A stretch of DNA of 64,000 nucleotides from Montanilutibacter psychrotolerans (GCF_003719825.1 NZ_RIBS01000006.1:62001-126000); one strand, 5' to 3'; counted from the first letter of the stretch, positions 32,812 to 42,501 are shown. Made by a program: numbers and translations. Notes: generated from the letters alone by a model not told the origin.

Positions 32812-34118
32812 GCCGCCTTGTCCGCAGCACTTTGGCCGTCGCGACGCTCGCGCTGTGCGCGATGGGCGCACAGGCGCAGGACCTGCTGATCCGCAACGCC
32901 ACGGTGCACACCGCCGGCACACAAGGCACGCTGCGCAACGCCGACGTGCTGGTCAGCGGCGGCAAGGTCAGCGCGGTCGGCACGGCGCTGGCGGCGCCGG
33001 CGGGCGCGCAGGTGATCCAGGCCAACGGCCGGCCGCTGACGCCGGCGTTGTTCGGCGGCATCACGGGCATCGGCCTGGAGGAGATCTCCGCCGAGGACGC
33101 CACCACCGACGCCTCGCTCGCCCTGGGCAGCGACAAGCACGAGATGACCGTGCGTCCCGAGTTCGACGTGACGCTGGCCTACAACCCCGAGTCGGTGCTG
33201 GTGCCGGTGGCGCGCATCGAAGGCATCGGCTGGACCCTGCTCGGCGCCGGGACAGCGCCGGGTGGCTCGATCATCGGCGGCCAGGGCGGCGCGGTGCGTC
33301 TGGACGGCGGGCCCGACCCGGTCGGCGCGCGGGTGCTGTTCGTCGACCTGGGAGCGGCGGCCGCCGGCCTCACCGGCGAATCGCGCGCGGCGCAATGGAT
33401 GATCCTTGACCAACTGGTCGACGAAGCGCGCGGCCGCATCCCGGTCGACGCCAACGCCGCCCTGCTGACGCCTGCCGGACGGGCCACGCTGGCCCGCTAC
33501 CTCGGCGGTGGCGGACGCGTGATGGTCTCGGTGCACCGCGCGGCCGACATCCGCCAGCTGTTGCGCTGGTCGGCGCGGCACGGCGTGCGCATTGCCATCG
33601 CCGGCGGCGCCGAGGCATGGAAACTCGCCCCGCAGCTGGCCGCGGCCCGGGTGCCGGTGTTCGTGAATCCGCTGGCCAACCTGCCGGCCGACTTCGACCA
33701 GCTCGGCGCTACCATGTCCAACGCCGCGCGGCTGCGCGCGGCCGGCGTCGAGGTCGGCTTCACCCAGGGCGGCGATGCCGCGCACAACGCGCGCAAGATG
33801 CGCCAGCTGGCCGGCAACGCGGTCGCCGCGGGCTTGCCATGGGAAGACGCCCTGGCCGGGCTGACGCGGGTGCCGGCGGAGGCACTCGGGCTGGGCGCGA
33901 CGCTGGGCCGGATCGCTCCGGGACAACGCGCCGACCTGGTGCTGTGGAGCGGCGACCCGCTGGAGGTCAACACCGTGGCAACCCAGGTCTGGTTCGACGG
34001 CCGCGCGATCCCGATGCGCAGCCGTCAGACCGAACTGCGTGACCGTTACCTGCGCGCGCAACCCGCTCGCGAACAAGGCGGCCTGCCGCTGGCGTACCCG
34101 CACCCCGCGGTGCGCTGA
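32808..34118 (+). CDS. Exported amidohydrolase-like protein lacking the HxH metal site
   Basis: A 436-residue paralogue of the preceding gene, with a signal peptide ending AQAQ. It keeps the N-terminal composite domain (LLIRNATVHTAG, NADVLVSGGKVSAVG) and the C-terminal one (IAPGQRADLVLWSGDPLE), but the strand that should give HxH reads LTPALFGGITGIGLEEI, with no histidine. Other metal positions are also missing or changed. It is therefore probably a non-catalytic partner of the first amidohydrolase, to which it is coupled by a 4-base ATGA overlap, or an enzyme with a different mechanism. Paired genes of this kind occur in related bacteria as I recall. Confidence 0.85.
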   Translation: MSRLVRSTLAVATLALCAMGAQAQDLLIRNATVHTAGTQGTLRNADVLVSGGKVSAVGTALAAPAGAQVIQANGRPLTPALFGGITGIGLEEISAEDATTDASLALGSDKHEMTVRPEFDVTLAYNPESVLVPVARIEGIGWTLLGAGTAPGGSIIGGQGGAVRLDGGPDPVGARVLFVDLGAAAAGLTGESRAAQWMILDQLVDEARGRIPVDANAALLTPAGRATLARYLGGGGRVMVSVHRAADIRQLLRWSARHGVRIAIAGGAEAWKLAPQLAAARVPVFVNPLANLPADFDQLGATMSNAARLRAAGVEVGFTQGGDAAHNARKMRQLAGNAVAAGLPWEDALAGLTRVPAEALGLGATLGRIAPGQRADLVLWSGDPLEVNTVATQVWFDGRAIPMRSRQTELRDRYLRAQPAREQGGLPLAYPHPAVR

Positions 34119-34149
34119 GCGACCGGGACCTCCCTGGCCCTTGGCGATG

Positions 34150-34176
34150 ACGGGCCGGACTTCGCGACCGGCCCGT
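34150..34176. terminator. Hairpin between convergent amidohydrolase and diguanylate cyclase genes
   Basis: Perfect 9-bp stem acgggccgg / ccggcccgt with a 9-base loop in the 62-base convergent gap. Both flanks lack a T-run; likely shared terminator. Confidence 0.5.
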
Positions 34177-34180
34177 TGCC

Positions 34181-35911
34181 TCACCCGGTGGGCCCGTCCA
34201 CCACCACGACCCGGTTCCGACCGGCGTGCTTGGCCTCGTACATGGCCTCGTCGGCGCGACGGATCAGCGAGGCCGCGTCGTCACCTGCGCCGCAATCCAC
34301 CACGCCGATGCTGAGCGTCAGCTCGACTGCCGCGCCGTCGACCTCGCGGCAACTCGTCTCGACCTCCAGGCGGATCGCCTCGGCGGTGTCGCGCGCATGG
34401 CGGCGGTGGTGCGCGGGCAGCAGCAACAGGAACTCCTCGCCGCCGATGCGGCCCAGCGGGTGGCCATCGGTATCGGCATTGCGGATCGCTGCGACCACCG
34501 CGCGCAGGCAGGCATCGCCGACGGCGTGGCCGAAGTTGTCGTTGATGCGCTTGAAGTGGTCCAGGTCGAGGAACAGCACCGACAGCGGCAGCCTCTGCCG
34601 CCGCGCCGTGACGATCACGGACCGGAGTTCGCGCTCGATGCCGGCGCGATTGAGAACGCCGGTCAGCGCGTCGTGCTGGGCATCGTTCTGGGCGACGTCG
34701 CGCTCGCGCCGGAACGCCAGCATCCTGTCGGCCAAACCGAGCACCAGCACCAGCGCGGCGAACGCCTCCATCACCGGCAAGCCGTACTCCAGCCACGGCG
34801 CCAACGGCACGCCGGATCCGAGCTGGACCGCACGCGCGGTGGACACCGTCACCAGCGGCACCCAGGCGATCAGGACGAAGCCCGCATGGCGCCCACCGCG
34901 CCACCACGCCACGGCCAGGCTGAGAATCGCCAGGGCGTTGGCCACCAGCAGCAGCAGGTTGCCCAGCGGCGGAAACCATGAGCGATCCGACGGACCCGGC
35001 CAAACCAGCGCAACCAGCAACAGGCCCGGCAGCCAGCCGCCCACCAGCAGCAGCGCCCGGCTGAGCCACGGAACGCGCGGTCGCAGCTGCGCGAACTCCA
35101 GCAGGAACAGCACCGTGAGGATGGTCGAGCTGGTGGCGACGAACCAGATGCCCTCCACCCCGAACCGGGCCAGCCAGTGCAGGCCCGGCAGTACGTAGGC
35201 ATCGCCGTACGAGCACAGCACGTACAGCAACTGGCTGGTCAGGCTGGCGGCGAACAGCAGATAGACGCGCTCGCGCAGGCGCGACCAGAACATCAGCACG
35301 ACCAACGCCACGCCGATCAGCAGGCCAAGCGCCAGCCACAGCACGCGCACGTGCGCGTGGTCCTCGACGGCGTACTCGCGCGGGCTGCGCAGCGCCACCT
35401 GCAGCGGATAGCGCGCGTCCTCCACCCCGATCCAGATCGGTCCAGGCGCGTCGATGTCGAACGCCAGCGCCCGCTGCGAATGGGCAATCCGGGCGGGCGG
35501 TTGGAAGATGCTGGCCCTGCGCGCACGGTAGTCGGGTGGCGCGAGCACCGTCAGACGCGCGCTGTAGGGGTGGTAGACCAGCAATACGCGGTCGTCCCCG
35601 GAGGGCACGGGGTGCAACCGCCACCAACCGCGGCCGCGCGCATCGGCCCCGGACAGTTGCGTTGCGGAAGGTGCAGGCTCGAAGGCCGTGGACGGAAGCG
35701 CGGCCAGGCGCGTGGCGTCGGCGCCGGCTTGTGCGGCCTGTTCGGGATCGATGCGGTCGATGCGTTGCAGGCCGTTCGCCGCGACCGGAAGGCACACGAC
35801 CATCAGCAGGCAGGCGATCAGCCACGCGTACGGCCGGGCCGATGCCACGCGCGCGGCCGCCGACGCTGCCCGGCCGCCCCGTGACCATCGCCAACGCCGC
35901 AACGACGCCAT
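34181..35911 (-). CDS. 7TMR-DISM-type diguanylate cyclase (GGDEF)
   Basis: A 576-residue inner-membrane signalling protein. A signal/anchor (about 28-48) is followed by a periplasmic beta-sandwich domain (about 50-185, 7TMR-DISMED2-like), seven transmembrane helices (about 190-395) and a GGDEF domain (about 415-570). The active loop is RIGGEEF and the metal/nucleotide motif LFLDLDHFKRINDNFGH is intact, so synthesis of c-di-GMP from two GTP is expected. The RxxD inhibitory site is not at its usual distance: RNAD is separated from GGEEF by nine residues. The ATG at 35911 directly follows a purine-rich GGGGGAGGAGG. Confidence 0.9.
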   Translation of the reverse strand: MASLRRWRWSRGGRAASAAARVASARPYAWLIACLLMVVCLPVAANGLQRIDRIDPEQAAQAGADATRLAALPSTAFEPAPSATQLSGADARGRGWWRLHPVPSGDDRVLLVYHPYSARLTVLAPPDYRARRASIFQPPARIAHSQRALAFDIDAPGPIWIGVEDARYPLQVALRSPREYAVEDHAHVRVLWLALGLLIGVALVVLMFWSRLRERVYLLFAASLTSQLLYVLCSYGDAYVLPGLHWLARFGVEGIWFVATSSTILTVLFLLEFAQLRPRVPWLSRALLLVGGWLPGLLLVALVWPGPSDRSWFPPLGNLLLLVANALAILSLAVAWWRGGRHAGFVLIAWVPLVTVSTARAVQLGSGVPLAPWLEYGLPVMEAFAALVLVLGLADRMLAFRRERDVAQNDAQHDALTGVLNRAGIERELRSVIVTARRQRLPLSVLFLDLDHFKRINDNFGHAVGDACLRAVVAAIRNADTDGHPLGRIGGEEFLLLLPAHHRRHARDTAEAIRLEVETSCREVDGAAVELTLSIGVVDCGAGDDAASLIRRADEAMYEAKHAGRNRVVVVDGPTG

Positions 35912-36235
35912 CCTCCTCCCCCGGCGGTCACGCAACCCGCTGCGCGACTACCTGCCCGCCAACCGCGTCGGGCAACTTCCGGAAACCGTTCAACCGGGCA
36001 TTCCCGCCCGGGCCCGTGCAACCCCTGTTCGTGCAGCCGCTTCAACGATGCGTGACGCCCCCACCGTCGGGCCACCAGAGCCCGAGTGTCCGCCGCGCCG
36101 CCGGTGGCGACAAGTCCGGCCGATCGCGCGGCGACGGCGCCGGGACCCCGCCTCGACCGCGCCGGAACAACAAACAGGCTCTAAGCTTCCGCCGTCGCGT
36201 GCGCGATCGCGCCGCCATCACCACGGAGTCTGCCG
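35912..36235. other. Divergent intergenic region, 324 bases
   Basis: Lies between the divergently transcribed diguanylate cyclase and DUF1761 genes. No credible gene was found on either strand: open frames here lack a ribosome site and recognisable protein. Promoters for both sides must be here; the only less GC-rich patch is around 36165-36190 (aacaacaaacaggctctaag), a possible promoter area for DUF1761. Confidence 0.45.
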
Positions 36236-36640
36236 ATGAACATGCCCCCGATCGACCTCAACTGGCTGGCCGTGATTGCCGCAGCCGTGTCGGCCTTCGT
36301 GCTCGGCGGCATCTGGTATGGGCCGTTGTTCAAGAAGGCCTGGTGCCGCGAAGCCGGCATCGACCCCACCAGCGCGCCCTCGCACGCGCCGCGGATCTTC
36401 GCCACCGCGTTCGGCTGCAGCCTGTTGTCGGCGCTGATGTTCGCCGTGTTCCTGGGCCACGACGCGAACGCCGGCCAGGGCTTCGGTGCGGGCTTCGTGG
36501 TTGGCGTGTTTTTCGTCGCGATGAGCTTCGGCATCAACTACGCCTTTGCCCAGCGCAGCCTCAAACTGTGGATGATCGATGCCGGTTACCACATCGCCCA
36601 GTTCTGCCTGTATGGCCTGATCCTGGGCGCCTGGCACTGA
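36236..36640 (+). CDS. DUF1761 family membrane protein
   Basis: A 134-residue inner-membrane protein with four hydrophobic helices and the DUF1761 signatures NWLAVIAAAVSAFVLGGIWYGPLFKKAW at the start and ALMFAVFLGHDA and VGVFFVAMSFGINYAF later. Function unknown. GGAG lies about 9 bases upstream. It ends 28 bases before the isomerase gene and is probably cotranscribed with it. Confidence 0.9.
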   Translation: MNMPPIDLNWLAVIAAAVSAFVLGGIWYGPLFKKAWCREAGIDPTSAPSHAPRIFATAFGCSLLSALMFAVFLGHDANAGQGFGAGFVVGVFFVAMSFGINYAFAQRSLKLWMIDAGYHIAQFCLYGLILGAWH

Positions 36641-36668
36641 GCGCGACCTGCCCGGGAGGACGCAGACG

Positions 36669-37301
36669 ATGACCGATGCCGCACCGCGCTGGTATTTCGA
36701 CTTTCTCTCGCCGTTCGCCTACCTGCATTGGCAGAAGCTCAAGGCCTTGCCGGCCGACGAAGCGGTCCAGCCGGTGCCGATCGTGCTGGCGGCCATCCTG
36801 GATGCACACGGTCAGAAGGGCCCGGCCGAGATTCCCGGCAAGCGGCTTTTCACCTATCGCCACGTGTTGTGGATCGCACGCAACGAAGGGGTGACCTTGC
36901 GTTTCCCGCCGGCGCACCCGTTCAACCCGATCGCCGCGCTTCGGCTGTGCATCGCCGCCGGCGGCGATGCGCGCGCGGTCGACACGATCTTCGACTGGAT
37001 CTGGAACCGTGGCCAGGCAGGCGACAGCCCGGCGGCGCTGGCCGACCCCGCCGCGCGCCTGGGAGTCGATGTCGCCACGATCGGCAGCCCGGCCAACAAG
37101 GCCACGTTGCGCGCCAACACCGACGCCGCACTGGCCGCCGGGGTTTACGGTGTGCCGACATTGGCGGTCCGCTCCGAGTTATTCTGGGGCAACGACGCGC
37201 ACGGCCTCGCCATGGCCGCGCGGCGCGACCCGGGCCTGCTCGCCGACCTGCAGATGCAGCAGTTGGCCACCTTGCCGGTCGGGGCAGTGCGCGGGGGCTG
37301 A
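36669..37301 (+). CDS. 2-hydroxychromene-2-carboxylate isomerase family (kappa-GST-like) protein
   Basis: A 210-residue thioredoxin-fold protein of the DsbA/kappa-class GST type. The active serine is Ser14 in YFDFLSPFAYLH, which binds glutathione; PGKRLFTYRHV and AGVYGVPTLAV (cis-proline) follow the family. Named after the naphthalene-degradation isomerase, but no aromatic degradation genes surround it, so a general glutathione-linked isomerase or transferase is a safer reading. GGGAGG is about 10 bases before the ATG. Confidence 0.88.
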   Translation: MTDAAPRWYFDFLSPFAYLHWQKLKALPADEAVQPVPIVLAAILDAHGQKGPAEIPGKRLFTYRHVLWIARNEGVTLRFPPAHPFNPIAALRLCIAAGGDARAVDTIFDWIWNRGQAGDSPAALADPAARLGVDVATIGSPANKATLRANTDAALAAGVYGVPTLAVRSELFWGNDAHGLAMAARRDPGLLADLQMQQLATLPVGAVRGG

Positions 37302-37434
37302 ATCCCGATCGTGCCAGGGAGGGCGCACAAACGTGAAGAATGTGAAAACGTGACCAGCGTTACACTTCTTTACCGCTGGGGCCGAGTCGCGCGGAGGCCC
37401 CGGAGCAAGCCCTCCGCGCCTTTGGGGACAAATC

Positions 37435-38379
37435 ATGCGCATAGGACTCGTCGTCGACTCGGCCTGCGATCTTCCGTACGACTATTTCAAGCAGCACGAC
37501 ATCGAGCTGCTGCCGATCACTGTCCGCATCGGTGATGCCATCCTCGCCGACCATCGCGACGAACGCGCCACACTGCAATTCCTGAACACCCACGTGGCCG
37601 CCCGCGGGCACGAAGCCGAAACCACGCCGTTCACGGTCGAACAGATCCACGACCTGTTCATCCGGCGCCTGGTGATCGACTACGACTACGTGTTCTGCAT
37701 GACGATCACCAAGACCCGCAGCCCGATCCACGAGAACGCGCTCCAGGCCAGCTACTCGATCCTCAACGACTACAAGGCCGTGCGCGCCGCGGCCGGCAAC
37801 AACACGCCGTTCGCCCTGCGCGTGATCGACACCCAGAACCTGTTCGCCGCCCAGGGCATCCTCGCGGTCGAGGCGGTGCGCCTGCGCGAAGCCGGTGAAG
37901 GCGCGCCGAAGATCCGCGCGCGGCTCGAGAACCTGGCGCTGTACACCCACGGCTACATGATCCCGCGCGACCTGCACTACCTGCGCGCGCGTACCCGCAG
38001 CCGCGGCGACCGTAGCGTCAGCCTGCTCAGCGCAACGCTGGGCAGCGCACTGGACATCAAGCCGGTGCTGCATTGCAACCGCGGCGAGACCGGCCCGGTG
38101 GCCAAGATCAAGGGTTGGGACGGCGCGGTGCAGAAGCTCTTCAACTTCACCATCAAGCGCATCGAGGCGGGCCTGATGACGCCGACGGTGTGCGTGAGCT
38201 ACGGCGGCGACCTCGACGAACTGCGTGCGCTGCCGGGCTACGACCGCCTGCGCGCGGCGTGTGCGGACAACAACATCGAGATGTTCTCCTCGCTGATGAG
38301 CCTCACCGGCATGGTCAACGTGGGCAAGGGGTCGCTGGTGGTCGGGTTTGCCGCGGACGGGCCGGCGTTCGAAGCCTGA
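37435..38379 (+). CDS. DegV family (fatty-acid-binding FakB-like) protein
   Basis: A 314-residue DegV-fold protein. It opens with GLVVDSACDLP, the DegV motif, and has TPFTVEQIHDLF, FCMTITKTRSPIHENA (the acyl-carboxylate binding loop) and VIDTQNLFAAQG. DegV/FakB proteins bind a fatty acid and present it to a FakA kinase in Firmicutes; in proteobacteria without FakA the role is unclear. The family is unusual but regular in Xanthomonadaceae. No FakA-like gene is nearby. The 133-base gap upstream holds a small inverted repeat (ccagcg / cgctgg, 37352-37377). Confidence 0.88.
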   Translation: MRIGLVVDSACDLPYDYFKQHDIELLPITVRIGDAILADHRDERATLQFLNTHVAARGHEAETTPFTVEQIHDLFIRRLVIDYDYVFCMTITKTRSPIHENALQASYSILNDYKAVRAAAGNNTPFALRVIDTQNLFAAQGILAVEAVRLREAGEGAPKIRARLENLALYTHGYMIPRDLHYLRARTRSRGDRSVSLLSATLGSALDIKPVLHCNRGETGPVAKIKGWDGAVQKLFNFTIKRIEAGLMTPTVCVSYGGDLDELRALPGYDRLRAACADNNIEMFSSLMSLTGMVNVGKGSLVVGFAADGPAFEA

Positions 38380-38467
38380 GCGCGGCACGGGGCAGGACTT
38401 TCTGCCTACAGCCGCGCAGGAATCACCGGGTTAGGCTGCGGACCTTCTGTCCCCGCCTGGCCCGACG

Positions 38468-41400
38468 ATGACCCCGAACCAACGCCTGCTGTCCGTCGCG
38501 CTCGCCAGCGCGCTGTCCCTGTACGCCAGCGCCGCCGCGCTCGCGCAGCAACCCCCGCCGCAACCGGCACCGACGCCGGCCCCGGCGGAAAAGGACGAGC
38601 CGGTCGGGGACAAGCCCGCCGTGCAGCTCGAGCAGGATGCACTCGACCCGGCCGGCAACGACCCAGCGCGCGCGTCGGTGGAAACGGCCAAGGGCAAGGG
38701 CAAGCCCGGTGAGGACGGCAAGCCGCCGGCCTGGGACGTGACCGCCGCGCACGGTCCGGTACGCACGGTCCGGTTCGACACCGACGAAGGCACGTGGATG
38801 GACGTGGACGTGTCGCCCGATGGCCGCGAGCTGGTGTTCTCGCTGCTGGGCGATATCTACCGGCTGCCGGCCACCGGCGGCACCGCGCGCCGCGTGACCA
38901 CCGGACCGGCCTGGGACGTGCAGCCGCGTTACTCTCCCGACGGCCGCGAGCTCGCGTTCACGTCCGATCGCGGCGGCGGCAACAACCTGTGGCGCATCGG
39001 CATCGACGGCGGCAACGCCAGCCAGGTCACCAAGGAGACCTTCCGTCTGCTCAACAACCCCGCCTGGACCCCGGACGGGCAATACATCATCGGCCGCAAG
39101 CACTTCACCGGCGAACGCTCGCTCGGCGCGGGCGAGCTGTGGATGTACCACGTGAGCGGCGGCGAAGGCCTGCAGCTGACCACGCAGAAGAACGACCAGC
39201 AGGACCTCGGCGAGCCCGCGGTGTCGCCCGACGGACGCTACGTGTACTTCTCCGAGGACGTCACGGCCGGGCCATTCTTCCAATACAACAAGAACCCGCA
39301 CGACGTCATCTACGCCATCAAGCGCCTCGATCGCGAGACGGGCCGGATCGACGAGATCGTCAGCACGCCCGGTGGCGCGGTGCGGCCGCAGCCGTCGCCG
39401 GACGGCAAGTCGCTGGCATTCGTCAAACGGGTGCGCGAGAAGTCGGTCCTGCACGTGCTCGATCTGGCCAGCGGCGCCGTTCGCCCGGTGTGGGACGGGC
39501 TGTCGCACGACCAGCAGGAGGCGTGGGCGATCTTCGGCCCGTACACCAACTTCGACTGGACGCCCGATTCCGGATCGGTGGTGGTGTGGGCGCAGGGCAA
39601 GCTGTGGCGCATCGACATGGCCAGCGGCACGGCCCGCGACGACGTCGCCACCCAGATCCCGTTCACCGCTGGCGTCGAGCAGTCCGTGACGCAGCCGCTG
39701 CGCTTCGCCCAGACCATCGATGAGGGCACGTTCACCCCGAAGATGATCCGCGACGTGGCCACCTCGGCCGACGGCAGCACCCTGGTGTTTCACGCGGTCG
39801 GCCAGCTGTGGCGAAAGCGCCTGCCCGATGGCGCGCCCGAACGCCTCACCGGCAGCCAGGGCGCGTACGAATACCAGCCCAGCTTCAGCGCCGATGGGCG
39901 CAAGCTGCTCTACACCAGCTGGTCGGACGAGGCGATGGGCGCCATCCACGTGCGCGACGCCAACGGCAGCGGCGCCGGGCGTCGTCTGACCACCGAAAAA
40001 GGCTTCTACTACGGCCCACGCTTTTCGCCAGACGGCTCGCGCATCGTCTATTCGCGCACCGGCGGCGGTGGCCTCACCGGCAGCCTGTGGTCGGTCGATC
40101 GCGGCATCTACGTCATTCCCGCCAACGGCGGCACGCCGGTGCGCGTGGCCGAGGACGGCGCGGCGCCTCAGTTCAGTGCCGATGGCCAGCGCGTCTATTT
40201 CCTGACCGGCGACGGCCTGAAGAAGAAGCTGATGTCGGTCGGCCTCAACGGCGAATCGCCGCGGGAGGTGTTCGACCTCAAGTACGTCGACGGCGTCAGC
40301 ATCAGCCCGGACGGCAAGTGGGTGGCGTTCACCGAACTGTTCAACGCCTACGTCGCGCCGATGATGACCACCGGCAAGGCGGTCGAACTGTCCAAGGACA
40401 GCAAGGCCATCCCGGTGACCCAGGTCAGCGCCGACATCGGCAGCTACCTGCACTGGGGCGCGGATTCGACGTCGCTGCACTGGATGGTCGGTGATCGCTA
40501 CCACTCGCGCGACCTCAACCAGAGCTTCGCGTTCCTGCCCGGCGCGCCCAAGGTCCTGCCCAAGCCCGTCAACGGCGGCGGCATCGCCGTCGGCCTCAGC
40601 GTGCCAGTGGATCGGCCGAGCGAGGTGGTGGCATTCACGCACGCGCGCATCGTCACCATGCGCGATGCCGAGAATGGCGAGGAAGTGATCGAGGACGGCA
40701 CGCTGGTGGTGCGCGGCGACGTAATCGAAGCGCTCGGCACCGGTATCGCCATCCCGGCCGGCGCACGCGTGATCGACGCCAGCGGCAAGACCATCGTGCC
40801 CGGCTATGTCGACGCGCATGCGCACGCCTCGCACTTCGGACGGGGCGTGGTGCCGCAGCAGAACTGGGCGTACTACACCAACCTCGCGTTTGGCGTGACC
40901 ACGATGCACGATCCGTCGGCAACCACCGAGTTCGTGTTCTCCGAAGCCGAGTTGCAGAAGGCCGGTCGCATGGTCGGCCCGCGCGTGTTCTCGACCGGCA
41001 CGATCCTGTATGGCGCCGACGGCGACTTCAAAGCGGTGGTCGATTCGCTCGACGATGCCCGCAGCCACCTTCGGCGCATGAAGGCCAACGGCGCGTTCAG
41101 CGTGAAGAGCTACAACCAGCCGCGTCGCGAGCAGCGCCAGCAGATCAACACCGCCGCGCGCGAGTTGGGCATGCTGGTGGTCGAGGAAGGCGGCAGCACC
41201 TTCCACCACAACATGACGATGGTCCTGGACGGCGTCACCAGCATCGAGCACAACCTGCCCGTCGCGCCGCTGTACAAGGATGTGATCGGCCTGTGGTCGC
41301 AGACCGACGTGCGCAACACGCCAACGCTGGTGGTCAGCTACGGCGGGCTGTCGGGTGAGTACTGGTGGTATGCGCGCGACAATGTGTGGGAGGACCGCAA

Positions 41401-41953
41401 GCTCAACCGCTTCTTCCCGCGCGAGACGCTCGATGCGCGCAGCATCCGTCGCGAAACCGCGCCGGACTGGGACTACTACCACGTCGAAGTGGCCAAGGCC
41501 GCCAAGACGCTGCGCGATGCGGGCGTCAAGATCCAGGTCGGCGGCCACGGTCAGTTGCAGGGGCTGTCGCCGAACTGGGAAATCTGGTCGCTGGTGCAGG
41601 GCGGTTTCAGCAACTTCGAGGCACTGCGCGCGGCCACCTTCGACGGCGCCGACATGCTGGGCCTGGGGCGCCAGATCGGTTCGCTCGAAGCAGGCAAGCA
41701 GGCCGACCTGGTGGTGCTCAACAGCAACCCGCTGGAGAACATCCGCGCCACCATCGACACCCGCTACGTGATGGTCGATGGCCGGCTGTTCGACGTCGAT
41801 GCCGATATGGCCGAGCTGGGCAACCAGCGCACGCCCTCGCCGCAGTTCTACTGGCAGCGTCATCGCGATGGCCAGACGTTCGGCACCGAGTTCGGGCCGA
41901 CCGCCGTCTGCCATTGTCCGAAAGGCCACGGCGCCCACGTACACCTCGATTGA
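38468..41953 (+). CDS. Exported beta-propeller amidohydrolase, 1161 residues
   Basis: Large two-part envelope protein. The signal peptide spans about 1-26 (ending AALAQ), followed by a Pro/Ala/Lys-rich linker. Residues about 95-700 contain repeated PD40/TolB-type propeller blades (VSPDGRELVFS, YSPDGRELAFTSDRGG, FSPDGSRIVYSRTGG). Residues about 715-1130 are an amidohydrolase domain with the metal motif DAHAHASHF (His784, His786), TSIEHNLPVAP, and QVGGHGQLQG, ending in the composite LEAGKQADLVVLNSNPLE. The propeller likely gates access to the active site, as in tricorn and DPP-type enzymes. Substrate unknown; cyclic or modified peptides are plausible. No neighbours form an operon with it. Confidence 0.92.
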   Translation: MTPNQRLLSVALASALSLYASAAALAQQPPPQPAPTPAPAEKDEPVGDKPAVQLEQDALDPAGNDPARASVETAKGKGKPGEDGKPPAWDVTAAHGPVRTVRFDTDEGTWMDVDVSPDGRELVFSLLGDIYRLPATGGTARRVTTGPAWDVQPRYSPDGRELAFTSDRGGGNNLWRIGIDGGNASQVTKETFRLLNNPAWTPDGQYIIGRKHFTGERSLGAGELWMYHVSGGEGLQLTTQKNDQQDLGEPAVSPDGRYVYFSEDVTAGPFFQYNKNPHDVIYAIKRLDRETGRIDEIVSTPGGAVRPQPSPDGKSLAFVKRVREKSVLHVLDLASGAVRPVWDGLSHDQQEAWAIFGPYTNFDWTPDSGSVVVWAQGKLWRIDMASGTARDDVATQIPFTAGVEQSVTQPLRFAQTIDEGTFTPKMIRDVATSADGSTLVFHAVGQLWRKRLPDGAPERLTGSQGAYEYQPSFSADGRKLLYTSWSDEAMGAIHVRDANGSGAGRRLTTEKGFYYGPRFSPDGSRIVYSRTGGGGLTGSLWSVDRGIYVIPANGGTPVRVAEDGAAPQFSADGQRVYFLTGDGLKKKLMSVGLNGESPREVFDLKYVDGVSISPDGKWVAFTELFNAYVAPMMTTGKAVELSKDSKAIPVTQVSADIGSYLHWGADSTSLHWMVGDRYHSRDLNQSFAFLPGAPKVLPKPVNGGGIAVGLSVPVDRPSEVVAFTHARIVTMRDAENGEEVIEDGTLVVRGDVIEALGTGIAIPAGARVIDASGKTIVPGYVDAHAHASHFGRGVVPQQNWAYYTNLAFGVTTMHDPSATTEFVFSEAELQKAGRMVGPRVFSTGTILYGADGDFKAVVDSLDDARSHLRRMKANGAFSVKSYNQPRREQRQQINTAARELGMLVVEEGGSTFHHNMTMVLDGVTSIEHNLPVAPLYKDVIGLWSQTDVRNTPTLVVSYGGLSGEYWWYARDNVWEDRKLNRFFPRETLDARSIRRETAPDWDYYHVEVAKAAKTLRDAGVKIQVGGHGQLQGLSPNWEIWSLVQGGFSNFEALRAATFDGADMLGLGRQIGSLEAGKQADLVVLNSNPLENIRATIDTRYVMVDGRLFDVDADMAELGNQRTPSPQFYWQRHRDGQTFGTEFGPTAVCHCPKGHGAHVHLD

Positions 41954-42083
41954 GGGCCGCAGAAGCGCGGTGGTCGATGAACCGACGACGCCGGCGTGCC
42001 CGCCGGCGCATCGCCGTGGCTTTCACGACCGGTCAATCCTTGCGCGCCTAACCTGACAGCCACCCAGCAAAAGGAATTCCGCA

Positions 42084-42428
42084 ATGCCAACCCGCTACTA
42101 CATCAGCCTGCCGGATACCGCCCGCGCGCGCGGTTCCGATCCGCGCTTCGCATTTGCGGCGGTGGGCGCGGAAGGCTTTGCCGAGGAATTGCAGGCAGCA
42201 CTGCGCAGCCCTGCCCTGTTCGAGCGCTGGCGCAAGCTGCAGGCCGAACCCGACGAAGTCGACCCGGCACTGGGCGCAACCGATCCCAACGCCACCGTGC
42301 ACGGCGCGCAGCGCGACCTGCACGTCGACCTGGTGGTGACCACCTCGATTGCCGGCGCCGTGCTGAAGCAACGCCTGCGCCTGCTTGCCGGCAGCCATTG
42401 GGAACTGCGCGACGTCACCGCCGCCTGA
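42084..42428 (+). CDS. Hypothetical protein, 114 residues
   Basis: A small soluble protein with an AAGGA ribosome site about 10 bases upstream. It begins PTRYYISLPD and has a helical middle (GFAEELQAALRSPALFERWRKL) and a beta-rich second half (HVDLVVTTSIAGAVLKQRLRLLAG). Codon use matches the neighbours. I do not recognise the family and see no metal or nucleotide motif. Confidence 0.68.
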   Translation: MPTRYYISLPDTARARGSDPRFAFAAVGAEGFAEELQAALRSPALFERWRKLQAEPDEVDPALGATDPNATVHGAQRDLHVDLVVTTSIAGAVLKQRLRLLAGSHWELRDVTAA

Positions 42429-42501
42429 TCGCGGCGCGCCGGTCCACCCGTTGCCCGCGGGCGCACGCCTGGCCCGTTGCGGGTCGATCCCACCGGCGTC
42501 C

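Noticed and set aside
38423-41944. Long open frame antisense to the propeller amidohydrolase
   Set aside because: High GC keeps antisense frames open; the protein is His/Gly/Arg low-complexity with no domain, while the plus strand encodes a recognisable enzyme.
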